Below, piece by piece: positions 10,418 to 22,635 of a stretch of 64,000 nucleotides of DNA. The stretch comes from Phragmites australis. Taxonomy: Eukaryota; Streptophyta; Magnoliopsida; Poales; Poaceae. The notes under the pieces are model-generated. The model was not told the origin of the DNA. It saw only the letters and a list, made by a program, of their open reading frames with translations, and did not search any database. Positions within the stretch are counted from its first letter, which is position 1. Every line of letters begins with the position of its first letter. The stretch is taken from NCBI RefSeq assembly GCF_958298935.1, contig NC_084942.1, forward strand, positions 19,661,501-19,725,500, in the 5' to 3' direction. The translations under genes were made by a program, and so were the position numbers.

Positions 10418-13247
10418 CTATGCTCCGTGCTCAGCTTTGGGGTAGTACATTGTCACATTTTTATTTGTAATAAAGCTGCAACCGATGTTGGTTACTATCG
10501 GTCCTCCGCCGGCACACATGGTCGAGTATATTAGATAGAATGCAAACGCCAAGGCGAATGCACCCAAGGACAGCATCCAGCCTCTCCCCGGCGGCCACTG
10601 TGGCGGCTGCGGAGGAACGTCGCAGTGGCCGGGTGGGACCACACGGTACACACCTCCGGTGGCGAGGACGATCGCGTCCTTGCTGTTGTCCTCGCCCAAG
10701 TAGAACACGCGCCCGCCGATGCCGAAGCCGCCCCCGCGGCACGGCATGGGGCTGCTCCCGGAGCACCTGACCTTGGGCATCTGGGCGGAGGCGTAGCGCC
10801 TGTCGTTGCTCCTGCCCTCCACGCCGGTCCACACGCCGGAGGCGTACATGTACAGATACCTGCATGGATGCAACAATATTAGGCCACAATCAGACATGAA
10901 ATCGATGGATGGAATGGAAGGAAGGAAACGACAAAACTTTCCTTCCTTCTAGTGAGGGATCGGCAGACCCTCGGTAGACGAGACCGCCGACGATGGATGG
11001 CATCCTGCCGTCTGTCGGACGGCCGTGGTTGATGACGAGGGAGATGGCCGCCTTGGATGAAGAGTTTCCACCCATGGAGATCACATACACCCGCTCGTAC
11101 TGTTGCTGCACGTTAATAATTTTCAGTTGAGATTAAACCTACGAATTGTGCATCCGAATGCATCATGAGAAAGATATGGATGTACATCATTCACGTCGGC
11201 GCAGTAAAGGTGGGATGGTCTCTCGGAATCGAAGTTGCATCCGCTCGGGTTGTTCAGGCCCATGGTGAAGATCTGAGGCTTGTCTGTCTTTGAAGCGCCA
11301 CGGCCGCTTGCCCATACGCTCTCTCCTGAAAAATCAAAATCCTAGGGCGAGAAATCAAAGACTCAACATTGAACCTGATGAGATTTGTAAACATGGACTT
11401 GTTGAGGTGTTTGCATACCCGGCACACCGCCGACATTGAACCGGATAATTTTGCCCCAAATTGATCTCCTGTCCTTTGAGAAATCACCATACCCGGTGAT
11501 GAGGTAGAGGTATCCATCGCTATCTCTGGGTCGGAATAGGATTTGGCCGCCATGATTCTGGTACGAATAGGATGTGTGTGGCTGAGGCAAACCCATGGTA
11601 AAGATCCTAGTCACTTCAGATGGATCAGCTCGAGTCGCCTAACAGAAGAAGAGCACAAGATTAGCAATCTTCATATTCATCAAATTAAGAACTAGGCAAT
11701 CCTTGAATCATTGGATCAATCAAAAAAGCACTGGGCAATCCGTGAATCTTTAGATTCCTCCGTATACTACGCACAAGTCGAATTTCATTTTACGGGAATA
11801 ATAGAATACTCAAAGAACTATAAAGGAAAGTTGTTACCTTGGAATAGTCAGCGCCACCTTTCGCGGAGAATTCAGCGACGACGAGCTGGTACTGGCACGG
11901 CGTCAAATCGTTTCCGGCTGCAGCACCCCAGCACCTGCTGCCGCCGCAGGCCGGCGAGGCGCTGCTGTCGCAGCTGTAGGAGACGAAGAAGAGGCCGTTG
12001 GTGGCGAACTCCGGGTGGAACGCCACGCCCGCCAGCCCGAGCACCCGATCCGTGAGGTCGAGGAAAGGGCGGTGAACCCGCAAGGCGGCTCCAGATCCCC
12101 GTTTGGGCATTGAGGCCAGCCAGATCGTGCCGTCCCGGCTGGACAGGAACACTCGGCCCGAGCCGTCCGGGTGAGCGGCCATGTTGAGGTAGGAGCCCGC
12201 GCTGATTCTCTCCAGGCACACAGTATCCTGGACCTGCGTCGATCTGGTACTAGCAGTCACGGGCTGGTGCGCCGCAGAGCTCGACCAAGGAGTACCTGCT
12301 GCGCAGAGCAGAGGAACTGAGAGCTTCGTCGGGTCAGCCGTGTTGAACAGCACAGCCGAGAGAGACGGGATGCATCTCTGCAAGAATAACAGTTGGGAAA
12401 TATATTAAGGTTTGGTTTTTTCTTCAAATTTCTCAAGATTCACACCTTTTTTTAGCACAACACTCGAACCTTTTTATGAACACCATATTTTTTAGATAAT
12501 GGAAACAAGTTCCAGTCTTTTGCACCGTTCAATGCATATAGCCTATTTATGAACACCATATGAACTCAAGTAACTCGGATACACAATATGAAGATAAGAT
12601 TTGTACAAAAACCGGCCGTATTCTGTGCAGATTCATCTACATATGAACCGAGAGGAAACAAATTCATCGAAGCTAGACACCATTGTAGCGAACGTTAACG
12701 GATTTATACAAAAGAAAACGAAATAAGGACAAGACAACTACGCAACGACATCAGTTCAGATAAAACCTACGAATTTGTATGAAAAAACTACTCAAAACTC
12801 GCGGCCGGGAGCTTCTTGTCCCGCGAGAAAGGGAAGTGGGAGAGGAGAAATGGGAAGAGAGGGAGAGGACGCCTAGCTAAACATGCACGTAGCTTATTAC
12901 CGCATGAGTCGTCGGTGGAAATTAATACAAAAGGAAAGGAGGAACAACTTTAGTCGACATGCATGCACGTAGCTTATTACCGCGCAGAGGAAGGCCTTGA
13001 CGATGGCGGCGCACTCGGCGTCGGAGATGTTCATGTCCTCGAACTGCTCCCTCAGAGCTGCGTCGTCGACGGCGTCGCAGCAGCTGATGCCGGTGTGGCC
13101 GCAGAAGCCCAGCGGGTCTCCCAGCATCACCGGCGGCGCCCCTACAATGAACAGAAAGTTACTTGATGGAGACAGTAGATCGGTACAGCAGCGCAAGTCA
13201 AGAAAGATCGATCTGGAGGCAGTATGTGTGTGTATATGTAGAGAGAG

Positions 13248-13294
<47 letters not shown>

Positions 13295-13440
13295 GAGAGA
13301 GAGCAGCAGCAGGTGCGCGCTTACTCACCTGAGCCAGCGCACACCGGGGAAGGAGGAACAGTGCTGGATGCCGCAGCATGCGGAAGGACGAAGCTGCACC
13401 AGAGAGCCATGAGCAGCACAGTTGCGCTAATTTTCTCCAT
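10418..13440 (-). CDS. HIPL1-like: HIPL-type protein (sorbosone/glucose dehydrogenase fold), possibly defective
   Basis: Seven exons fit: 13440-13329, 13141-12981, 12377-11838, 11638-11419, 11325-11186, 11105-10942 and 10859-10418; joined they give 592 residues. The protein starts with a signal peptide (hydrophobic LLMALWCSFVLP, residues 9-20), then a short Cys-containing part (GFCGHTGISCC). The beta-propeller follows from about residue 150 (SYLNMAAHPDGSGRVF, FTMGLPQPHTSYSYQNHGGQ, NPSGCNFDSERPSHLYCADV, YLYMYASGVW). A hydrophobic segment lies at about 540-560. Plant HIPLs are thought to be secreted or membrane-anchored; their substrate is unknown. Two oddities stand out. The donor of intron 6 (10941-10940) reads GA where GT is expected, and a nearby GT would shift the frame. 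About 80 residues of Cys-rich sequence usual between the N-terminal part and the propeller are missing (arelative length estimate from memory of the family, about 690 residues). It may be expressed but faulty. Confidence 0.82.
12882..12983. repeat. Short direct repeat carrying the intron 2 splice donor
   Basis: A 22-base sequence (starting CATGCACGTAGCTTATTACC) is present at 12882-12903 and again at 12962-12983, 80 bases apart. The right copy contains the donor of HIPL exon 2; the left copy therefore duplicates a donor-like GCGGTAATAAG inside the intron. The duplicate fragment at 3099 has only one such region. Confidence 0.85.
13241..13303. repeat. GA microsatellite in HIPL intron 1
   Basis: About 30 GA dinucleotides with two small interruptions lie on the plus strand (CT on the transcribed sense). 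They sit just inside intron 1, about 25 bases after the exon 1 donor. Confidence 0.95.
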
Positions 13441-13532
13441 GATTGATCGATGGAAGAAGGACAAAGTTTTCTCGAGAAAGAAGAAGCAGCAAGTTTGCAG
13501 TTTTCTTTAGCCCCTAGGTACTGTGGGCGCTC

Positions 13533-13539
13533 TTTTATA
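13533..13539 (-). promoter_or_regulatory. TATA box of the HIPL gene
   Basis: TATAAAA on the minus strand lies 93 bases upstream of the HIPL ATG (13440), a normal distance for a plant core promoter with a 60-70 base leader. Confidence 0.65.
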
Positions 13540-13544
13540 ACGAG

Positions 13545-14380
13545 ATGTACCAGTGATTCGCGAAGCATCTGGCTTACTCTGGAAGGGAAACATGTGAGCC
13601 GCGGCAATGGCGCGCCGGGAGTAAAAGGTCAAAAAGAAAAAGTCTCATTGGCGTCAATACCGTTGGTATAAACAGAATCGATCGGTTTGGGAGGAGATCC
13701 TCCAGTTTAGGGAAATAAACACTTTTGGACTTTTGGTCCCACGCCTCCCTACCCTAGGGAAATCACCACCAAGTCACCAACAACAATCTGCTCGATTCGT
13801 ACTAAGTTGCGACCTAGGAACAACTAATTATCTGGAGGTGTAAACTTACATAAAATATTGTTTCAAACTAGCTTACTCCTAATGAAGTATATAGCTGATC
13901 CGATCACGCGCAGGTGGAGGCGAGAAGAAGAAAAGAAGGAAAAGGACGAGAATTGAGAAAGAAGAAGGAAGACAGGTTCGCGTTCTCGCCGAGCGTCGTT
14001 TCCATCGAAGCCATGCACTTGTGAGCTTAGTAGCTTCACAAATTTGCATACTCACATTGATAATATACTGCAGTAACTCATTAGCAAATTTGGAAAGGAA
14101 CTAATTATATATATAGGTATAAGCTAGGCAGTTATGCCATACCTATCGATGTTGAGAAAGTCCAGCTGGGCATAGCCATATTTACAAAGAGAACAATGGC
14201 CAACAACATCAGCAGCTAGCTTTGCAGTGTCCTTGCCCAACCACTGCGCCATCAGACGGCTTTGTAAAACAGGCACCGGCGCCGTCTTCACGATGCATTT
14301 TGGAAGTCCTTGACTGCAAAGTTGGGCGATTGACACCACATTCACCGGGCACTAGATTTCGCTGCAACAAACGCAGAATA
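13545..14380. other. Upstream region of the HIPL gene, no gene seen
   Basis: No coding signal is recognised. The stretch is likely promoter-proximal DNA for the minus-strand HIPL gene at its right-hand start. Confidence 0.35.
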
Positions 14381-14603
14381 AGTTCCTATATACACCGGAT
14401 AATTGACAGTTAACGTCTAATACACTAGATTTTCATTCATGATTCATCATATATATAGGAGCTATTAGTCAAGTTCCTATATACCGAATAGTTGAAGAAG
14501 CAGAACAATTAGCGTCTAATACTCTAGATTTCCATTCATGATTCATCATATAGGAGCTATTAGTCCGTACAAAGCACAAAGCAACAGCACTGGACTGAAA
14601 CCC
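14381..14603. repeat. Two tandem copies of a ~95-base unit
   Basis: The phrase 'ttcctata...taattga...cattcatgattcatcatat...aggagctattagt' occurs at about 14382-14466 and again at 14467-14563. A third copy lies at 18120-18220, on the other side of the LINE/CACTA block, together with the same downstream 'ccgtacaaagca...caacagcactggactgaa'. Confidence 0.8.
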
Positions 14604-14988
14604 CAAGATGGGCATTCATCTCATATAGTGACAGCATAACACGCGGGTCAAAGAACAAGACGAGCAAAGGAACACGCCGTATCACCCGTCAGCCCGGCGA
14701 GCGGTTGCGGAGATCAGCGACAACGAAGCTTCTGTTAAAAGAGCAGAATTCAGGGAAAGAGTGCATAGGAATTATGCCTCCCCACATATCCTGCCAAAAG
14801 TGAATTGAGGTTCCATTCTCAATTTGTGCCATTGCCAACCCTTGAAAACATCTAGCAACTTAAGAATGCTTCTCCACCGAAAAGAGCCATCTTTTCCCAT
14901 ACCTGGGATCTTTACATTTACATAATAGTTTTCCCATATCAACTTAACCCATGGAAGATCTTGCTTATTGAAGACTTTATCAAAAAAA

Positions 14989-15278
14989 TTCATAAGGAGT
15001 TCCTCATTTTGAACTCTGACCTTGAAAACACATCACTACCGGATTTCGTGACTTTGCCGTGTGCCCGGGGCACACTGCGAAGGCTTAAAAACACTCGGCA
15101 AATGGTTTGCCGAGTGTAACACTCGGCAAAAAATTCATAAGGAGTTCCTCATTTTGAACTCTGACCTTGAAAACACATCACTACCGGATTTCGTGACTTT
15201 GCCGTGTGCCCGGGGCACACTGCGAAGGCTTAAAAACACTCGGCAAATGGTTTGCCGAGTGTAACACTCGGCAAACAG
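14989..15278. repeat. 145-base tandem duplication spanning the CACTA left junction
   Basis: The stretch from CATAAGGAGTTCC (14991) through the terminus CACTACCGG (15034) to the subterminal repeats is repeated exactly 145 bases later (15136 and 15179). The copies look near-identical, so the duplication is recent. It contains LINE flank, CAT and CACTA end together, so it happened after insertion. Confidence 0.92.
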
Positions 15279-15530
15279 CTGTCGGCATACAACGTGCCGG
15301 CAAACAGCTGTTTGTCGAGTGTTTTCTATCGCGCACTCGGCAAACTATTTTGCCGAGAGTGAAATCCGACACTCGGCAAAAAAAAAAAAGCGCCTAAACG
15401 GTAGCAGGGCCGTAACGGCCGGTTTGCCGAGTGTCGAGGGAATACACTCGGCAAACCATTAAAAAAAGAGAAAAAAAAAAGCCACCACAGGAGCAATCTT
15501 ATCACTGATGTATGCAAACAATCTTACCAC

Positions 15531-15970
<440 letters not shown>

Positions 15971-16533
15971 TTATTATTTGCAGGAAATATGTGCGACAAC
16001 TTCAGCATGTGAAATGACCTTGTACTATGATTAATGTGCAAAGGAATATGCAAGGAAGGGCCAATCTGATTCAATTCCCTCCAGCAGACTATAACATAGA
16101 TATTGAGGTGATGCACTCTTTTTCTGTAAGAGAGCTGCTGAAACACAGCCTTACAGGACAGGGGATCAGCAACACCATAATGATCTAGGTAAGCCACTGG
16201 GCCTTCAAGGGCTAGTTTGTAATCGCTGATCTGTGACAAAAGAAGAATCAGAAAATAGTGTTGAATATATGCAGCCAAAAAAATGGTCATTTTACTATTT
16301 GAATTAGTTGTGATTTTTGTTCAGCATAAAGCAGAAGATAATATAAGTCTATGAAACTCAAAAGACTTCTTGTGGAAGAAGATGCATAGGACCATTTCTA
16401 CTACCAAGTTTTCTTTTGAGTGCAAAGTCAGTAAAACAGCATTCATTCATCACTGCACTCTCCAAGTTTACAGCTTACCGCTCCCAAGAAACCAGAACAC
16501 GCTCCTGGGAAACTACTCCTCGAGCTCCCGGCC

Positions 16534-16695
16534 ATGGAGGAGCTCCTGCTACGCCACGGCAGCCTCCCGAGGCCGGCGGCGCCGTGCCAGCGATTCCGCA
16601 TCGTCGCCGTCGCTCTGCGGACCAGGCCGACCAGCCTCGCCGTTCCGAGGCTCCCGCCCGCGCCCGCGCCCGCGCCCGCTCCAGCATGTACGTGA
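16534..16695 (+). other. GC-rich 53-codon frame inside the CACTA element, possible captured first exon
   Basis: The frame starts ATG GAG GAG CTC and reads MEELLLRHGSLPRPA, with Arg/Ala/Pro-rich continuation and an (AP) repeat. GC content is much higher than in the surrounding AT-rich element. The composition resembles a grass first exon coding an organellar transit peptide. The source gene is not recognised, and no downstream exon is seen, so function is not claimed. Confidence 0.4.
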
Positions 16696-17320
16696 CAACT
16701 TTTGCGAAACTTTCTCAAATTTTTACCACAGCCTCTACGTATCATATCATGACACCATGGCAAGTCTCATGTTTTTGAGACTTCGTTTGCTTTTTTTAGA
16801 ATTAAAAAACCAATAAGCTACATGTTGGTGGTCGAGTGTTGCCACCCAGATGTTTCAAATTTCTTTCCATTTCTTGGGTAAGGCCTAAAAATAGACTCAA
16901 CAATATGAATATGATTTTTCTACCCATTTTTGTCCATTATTTCATGCACTTACAGTACAAATTTGACTTATATCCATAAAAAACCTAGAAATGCACTTAA
17001 TAAATTAAAAATAGCAAACGGAACCAGAAAAATACCAAATTTTAATATGGAATATGCTATATTATATGTTTAGTGTAGAAAAAGTTTCAAGGTCAAACGA
17101 TGATTCAACCGTCACTTCAGCTTCAAACCTGATCTGTTCCGTCTCGAAACCACGATTCTTTCTCGGAGATGCTTCAGTTTTTAAGCATCATATGTGACAA
17201 CTTTTGCGAAACCTTCTCAAATTTTTATCACAGCCTCTACGTATCATATCATGACACCATGGCAAGTCTCATGTTTTTCAGACTTCGTTTGCTTTTTTTT
17301 AGAATTAAAAAACCAATAAG
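16690..17320. repeat. ~125-base direct repeat inside the CACTA element
   Basis: A sequence starting GTGACAACTTTTGCGAAAC and ending AAAACCAATAA occurs at 16690-16816 and at 17192-17320, about 502 bases apart, with only a few differences. The intervening DNA is AT-rich and non-coding. Confidence 0.88.
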
Positions 17321-18116
17321 AAAACAAAAAAAAGAGAAAAACAAAATAAAAATGTTTGCCGAGTGTCCGTTAGACGACACTCGGCAAAGGACGGACGCGC
17401 CACCAGAGTCCGTGAGGAGGGACACGTGGCGCAGTGTTTGCCGAGTGCCTGACTTTGCCGAGTGTATTTTCTCGAGTTTGCCGAGTGCTATTTTTTGCCG
17501 AGTGCTTTTCTCTTGGTTTGCCGAGTGTCTACTTGTTTGCCGAGTGTTTTCTTTTGGCACTCGGCGTATAGGGTGGTTTGCCGAGTGCACGATAAAATAC
17601 ACTCGGCAATGTCTTAGACACTCGGCAAATATGGGGATTCCGGTAGTGCATAGTCCTCCCTCACATTTGGGTCTACACACCAAATTCCAAGTTGCAAGAG
17701 GTTGCTTCTTAACATTCAAATCAGATCCTCTTCAAAGACAGTGCTTTCTATATTTATCAATTTGGTTAATCACTGACACAACCAACTTTAGAGTGCACAT
17801 ATAAAAAGTTGGAAGTGAAGACAAGCAAGAATTAACCATTTCCAGCTTACCACCTTAGGTTAAAAAGGAGGAGCAGCTAACCAATCTCCTTTCAAAGGAA
17901 TGATGTCCTCTATTTTTAGCTTTGTGATACCAAGGGGGAGACCAAGATAGGTGAATGGTAAAGAATCCATCTTACAACTGAAAGTTTTAGAGAGAAGACT
18001 CAATCTTGCTGCATTCACATTAATAGGATACATACATGATTTGTTATAATTGACTTGAAGACCAGGATAAACTGCAAAGGTGTTGAGAAGGGCTTTAAGA
18101 ACAAAGAGAGCTGCCT

Positions 18117-18258
18117 AGAACTATTAGTCAAGTTCCTATACACCGGATAATTGAAGAAGCAGAACAATTAACGTCTAATACACTGGATTTCCATTCATGA
18201 TTCATCATATAGGAGCTATTAGTCCGTACAAAGCATAAAGCAACAGCACTGGACTGAA
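18117..18258. repeat. Third copy of the repeat found at 14467-14603
   Basis: It matches 14463-14603 in about 140 positions with few changes and lies immediately beyond the LINE remnant. The LINE is thus bracketed by long direct repeats, far longer than an ordinary LINE target duplication. Confidence 0.8.
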
Positions 18259-18270
18259 GGAAGCAGGCCC

Positions 18271-20841
18271 ACGCTCATGCTGCTGCTGCCAGGAGCAGCT
18301 ATAGTTGCTTACCGATTCGACTCACTAAACTAAAGCTGACGGACAGTTCTCAAAACTGAAAGGAAAGAAAAGCTACTGGACGCTGCTGCAGTTAGAGGAA
18401 AGTAGGCTCCATCTTTTTCTCTCCTGTAATTGTGCAAAGAACTGCTGGACAGTGCTGCATCTTCATGTTCTTTCTTCGGCAAGTCTGGTCCAGAACTTCA
18501 GAGTTTTCAGGAGAAAGCTAGCCGTCCCTTTTGCATTATAAATATATAAGCAGTAGATAACCATCTTACCTTTTCATAAAAAAAAAGCTAGACCGACTAT
18601 CTCTTAGTGGGACATGTTGGTTCAAACCCGGGCGGCTACCAGCCGAGCACGTTTGTATCCGTGGATTCTTACTGTTACTAATTGAAGGCTCCTTCAAGAG
18701 CTCTACAGTGATTCTTAGGTGAGATACGCTAGAAAAAAGAGAATTACTAAAAAATCTCAAAAAAAGCAAAACATCTTACCGTTGATTTGGGTGCTTAACA
18801 AACCGCAATCAATGGATCTACCTAGATTGACTTCATAATATGCACACGTATGCGGCATGGAAACCAGCACTGACAAGGAGATAGGGAAGCTACATAGGTA
18901 CGCAGGACTCAACAATTCGTCTCAATCTTCCCAAACATGACCAGCAAGCAATAGGTATGCATGAGAGAAAACTTCCTTTGGTGAGCAACGCAGCATAGCC
19001 TAAGGTGGGTCATCCATCTTACTCTCTCCTTAGTATCATTCTTAGCAACTTTACCTTCTATCCTTAGCAGTAGCACCTTTTGAGATGCTAAAGTACCACA
19101 AAAAATATTAAATCATTTCATCTAATTATTTCAAACTTCAATAATTAACTAATTACGAAAAGCACCTACGCAGAGAAATGCTTTGATGCTTGCTTTTCAG
19201 AGCCTAGCAAAGAAATGCTTCGATACAGTTGTTGAAAGAGAAGGAAAAATTGAGGTAGCTTGCGAGAACGAGACCAGAGGAGATGAAACAATTTCCATTC
19301 TAATTAGTTCCTATGATAATTTACCAATTATACCATATATCTACTGGAAAAATTAATTGTTGTCAACAAGAGGTATTCTTCCGATACTAAAAATAAAATT
19401 TGCACTTATATTTCCACCCATAAAAAATATCATATAGATATTAAGATTCAAATTAAATATTCGACATGTTGAACCAAATTTTTCATGAAGATTGCTAGCA
19501 TGGGTTGATGGGCCAGTTTTGCTAATTCGGATACGGACAATAGCTTCTAGACAACGCGGAGCAGCTTTAAAAGCTTGGCACGGCAATGAGTGTACTTTTA
19601 GTGATAGGCTGCATATGAAGTGTGCTGCATTCACACGGGTAGCTGTTGATTTTAAGAATATAGCTATCTTCTAAAGCCGACATAAGGCCACGCAAGGGAT
19701 TTTTTTCGCGGATGAGATTTTCGTCGTGAAGGAATTTTTTTCTCTTTAGCGCTCCAACAGTTTCCCTTCATAATTCCTTTCACGATGAGATTCTCAGAGT
19801 CATTACTTTTAGAACGGGATTTTCTCTCCTTTTCCTTCGTGATTCTCCTCGAAGGGAAGTTGTTGAAGATGAGAGAAAATAAATAGAATAAGAACGGGAA
19901 AAGAAATCAGAAAGTAAACAAAATGAAGGGAATATGGTTAGAGATGGTCTAAGGAGCATTAAGAATTATGTTTTCATGAACTTAAATTATCCGTTTATCT
20001 TCTAAAATTGCTGGCTGCATCTCGTGTAGTTTTATATTATGCCCCTTCCGGTCCCAAATAGATATCGCTCAAATATGCTCCCAATATATACAGGAGCATC
20101 AAGATTTCTTACATATAAATAGAACTAGTAGATCCGTTATGAAAAATGCTTTCAAGTTAGGGTACCACTAATTTACAGGTACGTGAACTCTTTGCTCACT
20201 ATGACAGGAGCTTTGAACTCAAGGCAAGAACTTTGAACCCACATGAAGCTAAGCAATGCAAATTACAACTTTCAACTCAAATGTCATAACTTTGAACAAC
20301 TAATTATCATTACTCATGAAAATTCAACATTTAAATCAAGTAAGCAAGGACTTTGACCTAAAAAAGTCACATTTGAATTAAAACAAAATCATATTTGACT
20401 CACAAAAATTCGAATTTGAACTCAAACAGGTTGGTACTTTGAACATGTAGGCATGATCTTTGAAATCAAAATTTCAGTTTCATGCACATAAGTTGCTAGG
20501 ATTTTACCCCTTTTCTCGATTACTATTGAGGATGGATGCAATACCTACTGGCGATGGACAACCTTGAGAACAAATATGTGCTATGAAACTCTTGATTCCT
20601 AATATTGCCCCTACGCTGCAACCAACACCACCTTGTGTCAAAAGAGTGTTTTTTTAGGTAATAGAAGTGCAACTTCCGGCCTCTACACCAACATTGTGTC
20701 AGGAGATTGTGGCATGACATTTAAACATCTTGATTCGCATTTGCAATCACTTATTTGTTTTTTCCTTACTGATGAATCAATTTAGTGAGCCATGTTCTGA
20801 ATACAATGGTTCATTTTGTTCCTTGTCGTTTTTATCTACTA
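18271..20841. other. Intergenic, no gene recognised
   Basis: No coding signature could be supported. 20160-20470 holds a series of loosely repeated phrases around 'gaactc..aa..ttgaac', probably low-complexity drift. Confidence 0.35.
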
Positions 20842-21262
20842 CTCCCTCCATTTCTTTTCACATGGCATATTAGGATTTAAAAATATCAAACTTCATAACT
20901 TTTACCTAACAATTAGTCAAATTATATATATATATATATGTATATATATATAGTAAAAAAGAGGGGCTGTCGAGCCGAGTTGGTTCCTGAGGGTAGTCCC
21001 CAGGGGGTGATTTAGGTTTGATCCTAGCACTCCCACCTAGAGGCGTCTTTCAGCTCCTTTGTGGTTAGGGGGTGTGAGTCTCTTTTGTGAAATTAGGAAT
21101 TAGTGTAAAAAATTATATGAATATATTTATATTTCATAGATCTTTTAATACGATATTGATTTTGTAACCATTGATATATGTTGTAAGAGAAATTAATTAT
21201 CAAAGTATTACTTAAAGGACTTTTAAAAATCCTAATAAGTCCTATAAAAAGAAATAGAGGGG
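20842..21262. mobile_element. Stowaway-like MITE with a SINE inside
   Basis: The left end CTCCCTCCATTTCTTTT and the right end ...AAAAAGAAATAGAGGGG are inverted repeats that extend into ATTAGGATTT / AAATCCTAAT. TA lies on both sides (20840-20841 and 21263-21264), the Stowaway target duplication. The length of 421 bases is larger than usual because of a nested insertion at 20953-21112 and a TA microsatellite (20924-20952). Confidence 0.8.
20961..21104 (+). mobile_element. tRNA-derived SINE-like insertion
   Basis: The 144-base piece carries an A-box-like CGAGCCGAGTTGGTTCC (20971-20987) and a B-box-like GGTTTGATCCT (21015-21025), the internal RNA polymerase III promoter of tRNA-derived SINEs. 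It is flanked by an 8-base direct repeat GTAAAAAA (20953-20960 and 21105-21112), consistent with a target-site duplication. Confidence 0.6.
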
Positions 21263-21264
21263 TA

Positions 21265-22590
21265 TTTTTTTTATGAGTTAAATATTGTTTTTAGTGGTTG
21301 CTCGACATCATAATATATACTGTAGTATCGTACTAGGGCGTGTCGTCTGTCCCTGTGAATACTGAATTTTTTAGATAAATAGTGTTTTATTTTATCCAAA
21401 CAATAAAAATATCTCAGCAGATGTACATAGCCGGCGTGAATACTAAATAATATACGACGACGAATCGGCAGTTTTCTCTCGTTCATTCATGGAGCTGGTG
21501 ACGAGTTCTTCCGGATGCCAAGACCGCCTTCAGCTCGGAGTCGGACGCAAACAAGTCTGACATGATCTATCTTTACGTGAATATCGGATGGCCGGAAACC
21601 ATACTCAATCCCCTTTGTAATTTATGGAATCGAAAAATAGCTACATGAACAGCAATGAGATAGTACAAACACTATTTGTCTACCATGATTTTTGTTTCCT
21701 TCACCGTTTGTCGATTTCATATCTTACAAACGGAAACAAGTTTGATTTTTAAGATTTTACTACATGTTTGTGTAACATCAGTTACTCCACATGTGTGGTT
21801 TCTTTTTAGCATTTTCAAAACATTTAGACATATTTTTAGCAGAGGTTCTCCGCCACTTTGTTGAAGTATTCAAGAGAGAAGAACTCGCGGGCCCGGAGCT
21901 GACTACCGGTGGCCGCACATCTGCAGCGCGCCGCCACGCTTGCCGATATGTTTTTCCATACACTGCAAACTATTTATTCGCCTTGCTTTCAGTGACAACC
22001 AGTGTAGCTCTACAGTTCAGATCGAGAATCATTTCATCCCATCTTAGGACCGCCACTCTAAAATTTCATACTTTAAAATACTATTACAGCATCCTCTATT
22101 ACTATTACAACCTCTCTCATTCCATCCGTCTCTAGCAGAAACTTTATATCTTATCCACTATCTTCTCTCTTCTATATTAAATAGTTTTTTCTCCAACCAT
22201 CATAACCACCAAAGAAGCATTGTTTTTACATGTTCCTGTTGCAACGGCTATTGAATGGCATGGTAAAATTCGGTGAGACGTTTATTAATTTTATTTATTC
22301 GAAAATAAATATATTTTTTCCGAAGGGACTGTTGCACTACAAATTTGGTCAGTCATTTAATTCAGAGGGACAAAATTTGTTGGCATGAATTTTTTGAGAG
22401 CACAATTTTTCCCCGACATCTGCAACTACGCGGTGACAAATGATTGCTTCCAACGTACGAAATGGACGGTGCTACCACTGCAATTTAACTTGTAGAGGAA
22501 GGTCACTCGTCTTGCAGCGGAAGCCTCACGACTAGTGGCTTCCAGGGGAAGGAAGTGCGGTGGCTTCCATCACAAGGCTCAGCATCTCAC
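21265..22590. other. Intergenic, upstream of the PIF transposase, no gene seen
   Basis: No frame has recognisable domains. The left end of the PIF/Harbinger element probably lies here, but no convincing terminal repeat with a TTA/TAA duplication was found by eye. Confidence 0.3.
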
Positions 22591-22599
22591 TATATATAT
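22591..22599 (+). promoter_or_regulatory. TATA-like box before the PIF transposase
   Basis: TATATATAT lies 45 bases before the chosen transposase ATG (22636). The distance implies a very short leader, so this is only a candidate core promoter. Confidence 0.35.
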
Positions 22600-22635
22600 G
22601 AGGCTGGGGTACTCTCACATATGCAAGCCAGCCAA

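Noticed and set aside
12790..12830. Extra HIPL exon (DKKLPAASFE) between exons 2 and 3
   Set aside because: The acceptor is mutated to CGCGG, the frame stops at once, and the exon starting at 12377 joins exon 2 in phase with the expected family sequence.
18615..18660. Possible tRNA or SINE, from a perfect B-box-like GGTTCAAACCC
   Set aside because: The flanking bases do not form a T-stem and no A box or cloverleaf fits upstream.
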